Positions 26,994 to 35,945 of a stretch of 64,000 bases of DNA are shown piece after piece. The DNA is taken from NCBI GenBank assembly GCA_016709145.1, contig JADJEK010000005.1, positions 349,405 through 413,404 on the forward strand, given 5' to 3'. The position numbers were made by a program, and so were the translations under genes. Origin of the DNA: Planctomycetota bacterium (GTDB lineage Bacteria; Planctomycetota; B15-G4; JADJEK01). The number at the start of each line of letters is the position of its first letter. Within the stretch, counting starts at the first letter, position 1. The notes beneath the pieces were generated by a model. The model saw only the letters and a list, made by a program, of their open reading frames with translations, ran no database searches and had not been told where the DNA came from.

Positions 26994-28397
26994 GTGAGCA
27001 CCAAGCTCCGCCTTACCGGTCGCCAGCATGAGCTCCTTCGCCGTCACCTGTTCCCGGGTGACGGCAACGAGGCGGTGGCGCTTTGCCTCTGCGGTCTCCG
27101 CCGCGGCGTCGATACCGTCCTCAGCGTGCAGTCAGTTCATCCTATCCCGTATGAGATGTGTTCTGTTCGTCGTGTCGACGCGGTCGTTTGGAGCACGGAT
27201 AGTCTCCCGACGCTCCTCGAAGAGGCGGCCCGGCGCGGGCGGGTCCTTCTCAAAGTGCACAGTCACCCCCAGGGCTTTGACGAGTTCTCGACTCGCGACG
27301 ATGCAAGTGACCGAAGCGTGTTCGCTTCCGCTTACGGGTGGGTCGATGGGCCCGGGCCCCACGCGTCCGCGGTAATGCTGCCCGGCGGTCGTATGTTCGG
27401 CCGGGCTGTGTCTCCCACCGGTGGGTTTGAACCCTTGGAGTCCATCGCTGTAGCGGGAGATGACATCCGAATCTGGCGCGCGAGCGAGCCCAGCACCGTC
27501 GTGCCAGAGTTCATGCTGCGGCACCAGCAGCTTTTCGGAGAAGGGACGAGCCAGATTCTCCGACGCCTCTCCATCGCGATTGTCGGCGCTTCAGGATCTG
27601 GCAGCCCCATGTTTGAGCTCGCGCTGCGTCTGGGCGTCGGTCGGATCGTGCTTGTCGACCCTCAGGCCGTAGAAGAGAAGAACCTCAATCGCATCATCAA
27701 CGCAACGTATGCCGACATCGGACGGCCCAAGGTCACAGTGCTTTCCGCGGCAGCGCAGCGGATCGGGCTGGGGACCGATGTCGTGCCGATCGCGAAGTCG
27801 ATCGCGAACACCTCCGCCGTACACGCCGTAGCAACTTGCGACGTTCTGTTCGGCTGCGTGGACTCCGCGGAAGCGCGCCACCTCTTGAGCCGCCTCGCCA
27901 CCTTCTACTGCCTCCCCTACATCGACGTTGGGGTCCAGATCGATGCCGATGGCAACGGCGGAGTCGACCAGATCTGCGGGGCAGTCCACTACCTTCAGCC
28001 GGACGGGTCCAGCCTGCTCAGTCGGCGGGCGTATTCCCTAGAAGATGTTCGCGCTGAAGAAGCGCGTCGTGTGGACCCGGAGCGTTACAAGGGTCTCCTC
28101 GATGATGGCTACATCAAGGGTGTGCGCGTGGAGCAGCCTGCCGTCATCCACCTCAACACGCTTGTCGCGAGCTTGGCCATCAACGAATTGCTAGCGCGAT
28201 TGCATCCGTTCCGTCTTGGGCGTAACGCGGAGTTCTGGGTCACTCGACTCTCGTTGACGGGCGGGATCATCAGCGAGGATCAGGAACCGGAGCCCCCGCC
28301 GTGCGAAGTACTCTCGCAGCACGTCGGGCGCGGGGACGTGTCGCCGCGGCTTGCAATGCCGGAGATCGTCGAGGACGAGGTACAAGATGCTTCGTAG
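26994..28397 (+). CDS. JAB protease - ThiF/E1-like adenylating enzyme fusion
   Basis: The 467-aa protein has an N-terminal JAB/JAMM metalloprotease with VHSHPQGFDEFSTRD (His89, His91, Ser99, Asp102; Glu26 may complete the site), the exact JAMM spacing. The C-terminal half is ThiF/E1-like: IVGASGSGSPMFELA (about 196-210) for nucleotide binding, VLVDPQAVEEKNLNR with the conserved Asp and Asn/Arg, and CDVLFGCVDSAEARHLLS. It should adenylate the C-terminus of the Ubl, while the JAB domain could process or remove it. Cysteines exist (e.g. 288, 306, 328), but none is in an obvious E1 catalytic motif. GTG 26994 is 4 bp after the E2 stop; the stop overlaps the DUF6527 gene. Confidence 0.87.
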   Translation: MSTKLRLTGRQHELLRRHLFPGDGNEAVALCLCGLRRGVDTVLSVQSVHPIPYEMCSVRRVDAVVWSTDSLPTLLEEAARRGRVLLKVHSHPQGFDEFSTRDDASDRSVFASAYGWVDGPGPHASAVMLPGGRMFGRAVSPTGGFEPLESIAVAGDDIRIWRASEPSTVVPEFMLRHQQLFGEGTSQILRRLSIAIVGASGSGSPMFELALRLGVGRIVLVDPQAVEEKNLNRIINATYADIGRPKVTVLSAAAQRIGLGTDVVPIAKSIANTSAVHAVATCDVLFGCVDSAEARHLLSRLATFYCLPYIDVGVQIDADGNGGVDQICGAVHYLQPDGSSLLSRRAYSLEDVRAEEARRVDPERYKGLLDDGYIKGVRVEQPAVIHLNTLVASLAINELLARLHPFRLGRNAEFWVTRLSLTGGIISEDQEPEPPPCEVLSQHVGRGDVSPRLAMPEIVEDEVQDAS

Positions 28398-28770
28398 GAC
28401 TTGGACAAGGCTCGTCTCGCTGTTCGCAGGCCGTGAGAACGCGCGTGCGCCAGGCGCGCAGTGGCGAACCGTGCTTGAGGCCGACATCCCCACGCTGCTC
28501 CAAAAGGACACGCTCTATTTGGCTGGCGACCGTGGTGAGTTCTGGTTCGCCGCCATGCACTGTCCGTGCCACTGCGGAGACGTGATTCACTTGAGCCTGC
28601 TTAAGAGCGACACGCCTTCTTGGTCGGTCACGCTCGGCGATCTCGGTGAGGCAACACTGCGGCCGTCAATTTGGCGTCGCCAGGGTTGCAAGAGCCACTT
28701 CTGGTTTGTTAACGGCCGCGCGGAGTTCGTACGCGAAAAAAAGCGCGACGGTCCGTTCCGGCACGGGTGA
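28387..28770 (+). CDS. DUF6527-family protein of the ubiquitin-like operon
   Basis: This 127-aa protein starts at ATG 28387, overlapping the E1 gene by 11 bp, so translation is coupled. It has the DUF6527 hallmarks: MHCPCHCGDVIHLSLL (Cys59, Cys61, Cys63), then LRPSIWRRQGCKSHFWF (Cys101, Ser103, His104). The cysteines suggest a zinc site, and the Ser/His pair may be catalytic, though I cannot show this. DUF6527 genes are regular partners of E1/E2/Ubl genes in bacterial ubiquitin-like operons. An upstream in-frame ATG (28351) would give a longer overlap and is less likely. Its role could be Ubl maturation or deconjugation; this is inference. Confidence 0.82.
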   Translation: MLRRTWTRLVSLFAGRENARAPGAQWRTVLEADIPTLLQKDTLYLAGDRGEFWFAAMHCPCHCGDVIHLSLLKSDTPSWSVTLGDLGEATLRPSIWRRQGCKSHFWFVNGRAEFVREKKRDGPFRHG

Positions 28771-29089
28771 CCCAAGCGCACTAAAAAGGGAGCTTCCCAT
28801 GTTCATTCAATTGGAAGATCCTAGCCGGCTACCAAAGCCGGGATCATCGAGCGAGAACGAGACGCTGGACTTCAAGTGCGCATTTTCGGACAGAGAAGAT
28901 CGTGCATTTGAGATGGCCAAAGACGTCGCAGCATTCGCCAATTCCGTCGGCGGCACGATATTGGTTGGAGCCTGCGAAGATCGCGATACGCGGACGCTTC
29001 GAATTTACAAGCCGCTCGACGCGCAGATGGCCGCGCATGCAGAGCGTGAGTACGAAGCGGCAATCCGAGCCCTCTGCAAGCCAGTTCCG

Positions 29090-29093
29090 CTAA
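29090..29093. repeat. CTAA target duplication, left copy (IS5/IS1182-type copy 2)
   Basis: CTAA is repeated at 30576-30579. It fits a YTAR target. Confidence 0.85.
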
Positions 29094-30575
29094 CAGCCCG
29101 TTGAAGAAGTGCGAGTTTGTCACGCGACGACGAAGTTTGCATAGCGCGAGCCGAGGAACGCCGGTCGACGCTCCGGACTCGTGACAAGAGTCCTGATGGC
29201 GATCAGAAGTCGAGTGAATCGTCCCAGTAGGTCGAGAAGGGTCGCGAGGAAGGCCGCCATCGCGGCCTGCAGGCCCTTCGGCTTCCCGATTCCGCACAGC
29301 GCGAACAGCACTCGTCCGAGATTGTGAGCCGCGACGGTCATCAAGTAGCGTTTCGAGACGTCGACGAATCCCTTCAGCCAACTTCGTCTCGCGCCACCGG
29401 TCGTGCAGATGTGAGCAAAGCTGCGCTCGACTCGTTCGCTACGTTGACGCTGGCAGTCGCCGCGCTCTTCTGCTCTCCGCTCGGCGAGCGTTCGCGACCA
29501 CGGCGCGCTTGACTTCCTCCGGCTTGCCTGCGAAGCGCCGCCGCCCACGTTGCTTCTTCACTGGGATGTACGTGCGCAGTCCGCTCGCGGCGCAAGTCGT
29601 GAGCGCCTCCGCGCTGTGATATCCCCTTGTCGGCAACGACCTCTTCGATCACGGCGTCGGGCTCGACATCTTCCAGCACGGCCTGCGCTTGTGTCAGCGT
29701 CGCTTCCAAGCTCTGCGTATCGCTGCGGTTTCCCGGGTGGATCGTCGCCGCGATCACGATCTCGTTCTCGAGGTCGATCGCGTGTTCGGCCTTGTAGGAC
29801 AGGTGCGTCCTGCCGTCCTTCATCTTCATGACGCGGCTGTCCGGGTCGGTCTTCGATTCCCACTCGTCGTTGGATGTCTTCTTGCCGCCGCGATCGCGAT
29901 CGAAGCGGCGCAGATCGTCGTCCGACGGGTCTTCGATCCCCGCGTCTTTGGCCAACTTCCTCAAGTACGTCTTGTAGTCGTCGCCGGTGTCCTTGCGCAC
30001 GATCGACTTCATCGCCGCGTTGGCATCGAGCAACGTCGCGTCGACGGCGATCGTCTTGATCTGAAGCAGCTTCTTCTCGCGCGCGATCCCCAGCACCAGC
30101 GCGAACACCGATTCATGCACCTCGCTCGACAAGCGTTGGCGGATGATGGTCAGGCTGGAGTGATCGGGAGACTTCCCCGTCAGACCGATCCCGAGGAACT
30201 CTCGGATCGCGAAGCTGTCGGCGCAACGCCAGGCGATTCCGCGCTGAGAATCGATGCCCTCGAAGTACCCGACGAACAGCATGCGGAAATACACACCGGG
30301 CGGAATCGACGGCCGGCCGCGCTGGTCGGCATAGAACGGCTCGCACATCGCCTCGACCTTGCAGTCGAACCCCGACTCCTCGAGCAACCGGTTCAACGCT
30401 CCGTAGAACGGGTGTCCGGCTGACCGCGGCAGGTCAGCCGTCGCTACGAAGAGCTTCCCTGTCGTCTTACTTTTGCGTCCGAGTGCCATCGGCTGTCTCC
30501 TCGAGATACAAATCGGTGCACTCGACTCACGTCCGCATCGAAGAATCCGGCAGGAGCGACTTTTTCAACGGGCTG
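29094..30575 (-). mobile_element. IS5/IS1182-type element, copy 2 (1482 bp)
   Basis: The element lies in reverse orientation, with ends CAGCCCGTTGAAGAAGT and CAGCCCGTTGAAAAAGT and a CTAA duplication. It is not interrupted by another element, so it defines the full length. It splits the AlbA_2-type gene. Compared with copy 1, two extra single bases lie in its transposase gene. Confidence 0.92.
29120..30489 (-). pseudogene. IS5/IS1182-type transposase, copy 2, with two frameshifts
   Basis: The gene starts at ATG 30489 (MALGRKSKTTGKLFV) and contains the full N-terminal region missing from copy 1. Relative to copy 1 there is an extra G (GGGG for GGG, near 29625) just before the YHSAEAL motif and an extra C near 29450. 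Corrected for both, the product would be 455 aa with a DUF772-type N-terminus and a DDE catalytic domain. The extra G is at a homopolymer, so sequencing error is possible. If real, this copy cannot make a full transposase. Confidence 0.85.
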
Positions 30576-30579
30576 CTAA
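30576..30579. repeat. CTAA target duplication, right copy
   Basis: It matches 29090-29093. Removing the IS and one copy restores the AlbA_2 frame. Confidence 0.85.
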
Positions 30580-32083
30580 ACACCATTCGTCGGATTGAAG
30601 TAGGGAATGGCTTCGTCATCGCCATCAACGTCTGGCCATTTCCCGCGCAGCTGGTTGGCGTAGCCGCGGAACAGGCAACGGCAAATGGGCACGCGCGGGC
30701 GTTCGCCTTTCCTGTAAGAGTGCTAGCGGGCACGATCTTCGCCACCCCGGACCAACTTCCGATGTTTATGGAACCGCGTATCCGTCGAATTTCGACTCAT
30801 CTATTGTCAATTAGACCTGAACACCGAAATTCAATCGTACTTACGACGTGGGAACCCGATCACCCGCTCCGGCGCCGACGCTGGAATCACGTCGGTCTCG
30901 ACGTGACGCTGAACGGCATCATCGAGGCCAACGCGATCGGACTTCGACTGGACGCCCATAACGTCATCGTTCCAGCAGACACGGTTCGCCGCGTTTGGTT
31001 TGACTCCGGACGGAATCACTGGTTTGTGGATCTTGATGTTGAGATCCGCATCTCCGGTGACAAAGCGGATGCTTTTCCTCGATCCAGGTAGAGTACAAAC
31101 GGCCGAGAACTGGCGTAGCGCGCAGTTCATGCTCGAGGTGACTACGTAGCGGCGACCGTTACAGGCGGTCGGTTCCAACGTGGGTTCTCGCCATAGCATG
31201 CTAGTGCCAGGGAATAGATGAGCGCCGCATGGCTTCCCAGCAATTCAAGCCAGCCTTCAAATCCTCTAGCGCGTGGAGTCTCCGAACGAACTACTGTCTC
31301 CGCAAACGTTATCTCGCGCGCGGTCCGACGCCCTCGAAAATTGCCGCGGTACTTGACCCTGATTACTTCCGCGACATCTGGCTTCCCCTTCACACAAGTA
31401 CCCAAGTCTCGGCCGACCGCTTGCCAGAACTTGGCTTCGGAAGTCCGCCCTTCGCTATGGACGATGAAGTGCCGAAGCTGTGCCGCGACCATGATCGAAC
31501 AGCGCATGTTCTCGTAGCGATAATTGCAGCCCTCGATCGCGGAAAACTGCACCGGGACGTCCAGTGCATGCAGCAGTTTCTGAAGGCTCTCTCGCTTGAC
31601 ACGACTTGCGCGCCTGCGAAACCATGCCAACCCTTTTTGGTTGGCCTTTGGAATTGAAAGGTCGTCTCTGTGCTTACTTGGCCATGACCCAGGATTAAGA
31701 AATCCAACTATAGCGTATACACTGCAAATGTACGTTTCGTAAGACTCGTATGCTGCCACGAATAGCCAACGCAGGCGCGCGCGGAGCGCTTCTGACGTCG
31801 CCGCAATGATGTCCGCGTCTAGTGTCTCCGCCGCTCCGATGGGCATGGTGAATGTGCGCGAGGCGGTCAAATCGTAGGCCGGCACTGCAACCCACTTGAT
31901 GTAAAATGGCGTCCCGACAGGCCGCTTACGCTTCTTGGCTTCGCTCACAACTTTCTTTGCTTTGTCATGATCATCGCGATATGTGTCGATGGCAAAGTGA
32001 GCCTGTAGGCGGGTGCCACCGAGCCGGTTTCCAAGACTATGGAATGCCGTGTCAATTAGGTCGATCGCCTGACTTGTCGATTT

Positions 32084-32091
32084 GTTTTTTT
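32084..32091. repeat. GTTTTTTT target duplication of the ISL3 element, left copy
   Basis: It is repeated at 33483-33490. Eight bases is the usual ISL3 duplication length. Confidence 0.85.
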
Positions 32092-32138
32092 GGCTCTTCA
32101 GGAATCTGTGTGGGTACGGAATGAGGGACAGGAGGCCG

Positions 32139-32190
32139 GGCTCCGCCCTCACGCCCCTGCACTATGGGTGAGGGGCGCGAGGGCGGAGCC
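32139..32190. promoter_or_regulatory. Long hairpin upstream of the ISL3 transposase
   Basis: GGCTCCGCCCTC (32139-32150) pairs with GAGGGCGGAGCC (32179-32190), and CGCCCCT pairs with AGGGGCG inside, giving about 19 stem pairs with one bulge on each side. It lies 30 bp before the transposase start and may block read-through transcription into the transposase, a known IS safeguard. There is no T-run. Confidence 0.6.
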
Positions 32191-32219
32191 TCTGTTGGAT
32201 GCGTGTAGGCTCGCCGTGC

Positions 32220-33476
32220 ATGAATGACAAAGAGCTGTACGCGCGCATTCTGGGCATCGAGCGTCCTTGGATCGTGAGCGAGGTCAAGCTCGACATGAAG
32301 GCCAGGGAAGTCGTCGTGTGCGTCGCGGTCGATCCGGCGACGCGCCTACTTTGCGCGACCTGTGGGAAGGCGGCGCCGGGCTACGACTCGCGTCGACGCC
32401 GCTGGCGGCACCTCGACACGTGCCAGCTGCGCACGATCCTCGAAGCCGACGTTCCTCGAGTCGAGTGCCCGACCGACGGGATCCAACAGATCTCCGTGCC
32501 ATGGTCCGAGCCGCACTCGCGCTTCACCGCGTTGTTCGAATCGCTGGTGATCGACTGGCTGCGCGTCGCGCCGATCAAGTCCGTGGCCGATCTGCTGGAC
32601 ATGAGCTGGGACGAGGTCGACACGATTCTCCAGCGCGCCGTGAAGCGCGGTCTGGAACGACGCAAACTCGAAGTGCCGGCTCGGATCGGCGTCGACGAAA
32701 CCTCGTTCCAGAAGCGTCACGAGTACGTGACGATCGTGACCGCACTGGACGGCGAACCCAGAGTCCTCCACGTCGCCGACGATCGCAGAACTGAGAGTCT
32801 CGACAGCTTCTACAGCCAGCTCAGCAAGGCGCAGCTCGAAGGCATCGAGGTCGTGGCGATGGACATGCACCGCCCGTACATCAACGCCACCCGCAACCGG
32901 CTCGAAGCGGCCGACGACAAGATCGCCTTCGATCGATTCCACGTCGCCAAGCATCTCAACGATGCCGTCAACATCACGCGCAGGCAGGAGAACAAGGCGC
33001 TGCTCGAGCAAGGCGATCAGACCCTCGTCGGCACGCGTTACTGGTGGCTGCAGCGCGCAGGCCTTGAACCGATTGCCGACTCCATCGAGGGCTTTCAGGA
33101 CTTCGCCAAGGGCATCCTCAAGACAGCCCGAGCCTGGGCCATCAAGGAAGCCGCTGCGATGCTCTGGAGCTTCCGTCATCGCAAGACCGCTCTGCGTGCG
33201 TGGAAGCGCTGGCTGGCGTGGGCGATGCGCAGCAGGCTCGAGCCGATTCGTCGCGCCGCCATGCTCATCAAGGAACACCTCGCTGGAATCGTCACCGCCA
33301 TCGTCACGCGTACGACCAACGCTGCCGCCGAAGGCATCAACAGCAGGATCCAGTGGATCAAGAAGATGGCTTGTGGCTTCCGCAACCGCGAGCGCTTCCG
33401 GAATGCGATCTACTTCCACCTCGGCGGCCTCGATCTCCACCCTCAGCTATCCAATGTCACCCACACAGATTCCTGA
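32220..33476 (+). CDS. ISL3-family transposase
   Basis: The 418-aa product has the ISL3 architecture: an N-terminal zinc-finger region (CATCGKAAPGYDSR) with the RRRWRHLDTC stretch, a helix-turn-helix (IKSVADLLDMSWDEVDTILQ), then the DDE domain with IGVDETSFQKRHEY (first Asp), VAMDMHRPYINA (second), and TTNAAAEGINSRIQWIKKMA (Glu) near the end. The start at ATG 32220 is preferred; an in-frame codon at 32199 is also possible. It is intact, so this element is probably still mobile. Confidence 0.93.
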   Translation: MNDKELYARILGIERPWIVSEVKLDMKAREVVVCVAVDPATRLLCATCGKAAPGYDSRRRRWRHLDTCQLRTILEADVPRVECPTDGIQQISVPWSEPHSRFTALFESLVIDWLRVAPIKSVADLLDMSWDEVDTILQRAVKRGLERRKLEVPARIGVDETSFQKRHEYVTIVTALDGEPRVLHVADDRRTESLDSFYSQLSKAQLEGIEVVAMDMHRPYINATRNRLEAADDKIAFDRFHVAKHLNDAVNITRRQENKALLEQGDQTLVGTRYWWLQRAGLEPIADSIEGFQDFAKGILKTARAWAIKEAAAMLWSFRHRKTALRAWKRWLAWAMRSRLEPIRRAAMLIKEHLAGIVTAIVTRTTNAAAEGINSRIQWIKKMACGFRNRERFRNAIYFHLGGLDLHPQLSNVTHTDS

Positions 33477-33482
33477 TGCGCC

Positions 33483-33490
33483 GTTTTTTT
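33483..33490. repeat. GTTTTTTT target duplication, right copy
   Basis: It matches 32084-32091 and encodes codons 2-4 of the interrupted minus-strand gene. Confidence 0.85.
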
Positions 33491-33769
33491 GCATCTGTCT
33501 TCCCAGTATTGCGCTTGCCGTCCCGCATCGCACGCCAATTTGCACGTGAGAAGTTGGTCGGACCGATGGCGCGAAACTACACGCGCCCCGAGCATCGAAT
33601 GATGCGGGCTCTCGCGCTTCGGGTCTAGCGCTGGTGTCGTCAGTCCATGCAAACCTGAATCTAGCCAGTATAAGAGTCTTGCAACGCGTTTCAGACTCCT
33701 GATAGCGCAGCCTGCCCCCTGGTTCGTCACCTTCCCGTTGAGCATTGCTCCCAATCCGTTGGGCCCGCG

Positions 33770-34585
33770 ATGCAGGGCTTGATTCCAACCGCGCTACCTT
33801 CAACGATGTCCGCCGCGAGAGAGTCTTGGGCCGTTCGGGTTCGTGGGAGCATGCTCGTGACACAAGCGCGACTGCCCGTAAGACTTGCAACGGCGCTTCC
33901 GAAGCGTCGGTCGACGAAAGACCCTGTCGTCGACCTAAGCTTCGTGAGCTCCGACTGGATGACGGCGCTCGACAAGAAGGGCGCAGGAGCCTTCGAGTTG
34001 GCGGACGGAACCTCCGCGTCGCTCGCACAGGTGCAGTTCGCAATCAACGCCTACTATCGCGATCGTTTCGATCGCGCGAGCGCGCGCGTCCTCGTGAACG
34101 CCGCGGCGGCGAATCAGCTCGCTGTTTGGAACGGGCTCGTGGCCGAACTCTCCCACCGGCTTCACCACCTACAGTTGCTTGAAGCGAACTGGCCCGACGG
34201 CCCTGACTATCAGCGACCGAATCGTTGGTGGGAGCATCGCACTCGAGTGAAGGACTGTCGCGAGGCCGTGGCCGAGGCGATCGGCAACTGCACCCGCATG
34301 GGATTGGCGTTGATAACCGCGGTGAGTCGTCTGCGCCCTCTACCCCCGGAGGGCGCGGAGATCTGGAAGTTGCTCGCCGGGAAAGTGCTTAGCGCTACTG
34401 AACTCGCGAAGACACTTGATCGCGACGAGACCACGATCCGCAAGACGATCCAACGCATGCGTCGCGACGGGCGCATGATCAGCAACGTCGGCCAGCGAGG
34501 CTACTTCCGGCCGGACGCCCCGCCAGCCGACAGCGTCTTCGGCGAATCACGAGCACCCACGCACGGGTCACAAACGAGTCACTAA
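33770..34585 (+). CDS. Hypothetical protein with a C-terminal winged-helix-like region
   Basis: The 271-aa frame has no recognised family. The central part is helical (AELSHRLHHLQLLEANWPDG, NCTRMGLALITAVSRL). Near the C-terminus, LSATELAKTLDRDETTIRKTIQRMRRDGRMI is a clear helix-turn-helix of the winged type. It may regulate, or belong to, the phage-like module that starts 79 bp downstream. The start is uncertain: ATG 33770, 33806 or 33851 all fit, the last with GGGAG just upstream. It runs divergently from the HEPN-like gene. Confidence 0.6.
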   Translation: MQGLIPTALPSTMSAARESWAVRVRGSMLVTQARLPVRLATALPKRRSTKDPVVDLSFVSSDWMTALDKKGAGAFELADGTSASLAQVQFAINAYYRDRFDRASARVLVNAAAANQLAVWNGLVAELSHRLHHLQLLEANWPDGPDYQRPNRWWEHRTRVKDCREAVAEAIGNCTRMGLALITAVSRLRPLPPEGAEIWKLLAGKVLSATELAKTLDRDETTIRKTIQRMRRDGRMISNVGQRGYFRPDAPPADSVFGESRAPTHGSQTSH

Positions 34586-34664
34586 CGGGTCACGTCTGCG
34601 GGATTCAGGCGTGCAGGCGCCGGACTTCTGATGCCTCCGAACCTCGACCCGAGTTTCGGAGCAC

Positions 34665-35945
34665 ATGATGCGCGTTCAAAAAGTCCCGGTCAGCAAGATC
34701 CAACCAGCGCCCTACAACCCACGCCGGTCGCTTCGCCCGGAAGACCCCGAGTACCAGCGGATCCTGCGCAGCCTCGACGAGTTCGGCATGGTCGAGCCCG
34801 TGATCTGGAACGAAAATACTGGGAATCTCGTCGGTGGGCATCAGCGGTTCGGGATCCTCGTCGCTCAAGGCCACACCGAAGTCGTTGCCAGCGTCGTGAA
34901 CCTTCCCCTCGCGAAGGAAAAGCTGCTCAACATCGCCCTCAATCGCATCGCCGGCCGCTGGGATGAGAGAAAGCTCGCCGATCTGCTCGACGAGATCACG
35001 AAGACGCCGGACTTCGACGTCGAGCTCACGGGCTTCGACCTGACAGACGTCGAGCAGCTGCTCGCACGTGTCTCCGCCGACGGGAAAGGGCCCGATGAGG
35101 TGTTCGATCCCGACGCGGCGTTCTCCGACGCACGTGCCACAATCACGAAGCCAGGCGAACTGATCGAGCTCGGGTCCCATCGCGTTCTGTGCGGGGACGC
35201 GACAAAGCCCGAGTCCTACGCTGCACTCTTGCGCGGCGCGAAGGCGTCGCTGATGTTCTCCGATCCGCCGTACGGCGTCGCATATGACACGTCGCAACGA
35301 CCGACGGCGCCGCGCTCCAAGCGCAGCTCGCCAGCGTGGATGCCAATCAAGAGCGACGCATTGAGGCCCGAGCAATACGCGCGGTGGTTCCGAACGTTCG
35401 TCTCCGCGTGTGTCGATGCGCTCGCGCCTGGCGCGCCGTTCTACATCTGGCACGGCCACGCGAACTTCGGCCTCATGCACGACGTACTGCGGCAAAACGA
35501 CTGTCACACGTCGACGGTGATCACATGGGCGAAGGAGAGCTTCTCGCCCGGCTTTGGGGATTTCAACGAACAGACTGAATTCGCGCTCTACGGCTGGAAG
35601 AAGGGCGCGACACATCGCTTCTTCGGACCGAAGAACGAATCGACGCTGTGGTCGATCCCGCGCGATCGCACGGGCAACTACAAGCACCCGACCCAGAAGG
35701 CGCTGCCGCTTGCCGAGCGCGCGATCCGCAACTCGTCGCGACCTGGCGACCTCGTGCTCGACCCGTTCCTCGGCAGCGGCACGACGCTCGTCGCCGCTGC
35801 GCGCAAAGGCCGCCGCTGCTTCGGCATTGAGATCGAACCGACCTACTGCGACGTCATCGTGCGTCGCTTCATCGCGCTTGCTGGACCGAAGGCCGTCAGC
35901 GCGAAGCTCCTGAAGCGCTACGGCGCCTCCGGAGCAGCTCGATGA
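34665..35945 (+). CDS. ParB-domain DNA adenine methyltransferase
   Basis: The 426-aa protein has an N-terminal ParB/Srx-like domain (VPVSKIQPAPYNPRR, then NLVGGHQRFGIL) followed by a DNA methyltransferase with SDPPYGVAYD (motif IV, typical for N6-adenine) and later LDPFLGSGTTLVAAARKGRR (motif I region). With DPPY before FLGSG, it is of the beta-class order. Such fusions are frequent in phages next to terminase genes, where they modify phage DNA. Its stop overlaps the next gene (ATGA). A second ATG three bases in is equally possible. Confidence 0.9.
   Translation: MMRVQKVPVSKIQPAPYNPRRSLRPEDPEYQRILRSLDEFGMVEPVIWNENTGNLVGGHQRFGILVAQGHTEVVASVVNLPLAKEKLLNIALNRIAGRWDERKLADLLDEITKTPDFDVELTGFDLTDVEQLLARVSADGKGPDEVFDPDAAFSDARATITKPGELIELGSHRVLCGDATKPESYAALLRGAKASLMFSDPPYGVAYDTSQRPTAPRSKRSSPAWMPIKSDALRPEQYARWFRTFVSACVDALAPGAPFYIWHGHANFGLMHDVLRQNDCHTSTVITWAKESFSPGFGDFNEQTEFALYGWKKGATHRFFGPKNESTLWSIPRDRTGNYKHPTQKALPLAERAIRNSSRPGDLVLDPFLGSGTTLVAAARKGRRCFGIEIEPTYCDVIVRRFIALAGPKAVSAKLLKRYGASGAAR

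Larger units (their letters stand above)
28799..31091 (+). pseudogene. AlbA_2/Schlafen-type protein, interrupted by an IS5/IS1182-type element
   Basis: AlbA_2 (Schlafen-like) domains bind nucleic acids and occur in regulators and defence effectors. The first part (28799-29093) encodes NETLDFKCAF, then EMAKDVAAFANSVGGTILVG, the conserved core of the domain. Removing 29094-30575 plus one CTAA duplication joins it in frame to NTIRRIEVGNGFVIAI (30580-31091), giving 268 aa. The ATG follows AAAAAGGGAG and is 28 bp after the DUF6527 gene, so it is probably the last gene of the ubiquitin-like operon. As present, translation stops inside the IS, leaving about 100 aa. The C-terminal half is not recognised. 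Confidence 0.8.
32092..33482 (+). mobile_element. ISL3-family element (1391 bp)
   Basis: The left end is GGCTCTTCAGGAATCTGTGT and the right end is the complement of GGCGCATCAGGAATCTGTGT. These are imperfect inverted repeats (22 of 24 match) with the GGCTCTTC-type start of ISL3 elements. An 8-bp GTTTTTTT duplication flanks it. The single transposase gene ends inside the right repeat. It sits in codons 2-4 of the HEPN-like gene. Confidence 0.92.
31142..33494 (-). pseudogene. Possible HEPN-domain protein, interrupted at codons 2-4 by an ISL3 element
   Basis: Without the ISL3 element (32092-33482) and one TSD, the minus-strand gene starts at ATG 33494 (MQKNKSTSQAIDLID) after GGGAAG and ends at 31142, giving 317 aa. 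The protein is mostly helical and contains QLRHFIVHSEGR, which resembles the R-X4-H motif of HEPN ribonucleases common in toxins and defence systems; this is a weak single-motif clue. The IS adds an alternative upstream frame (from 32152) that could still express nearly the whole protein with a different N-terminus. It is convergent with the AlbA_2 gene. Confidence 0.6.
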
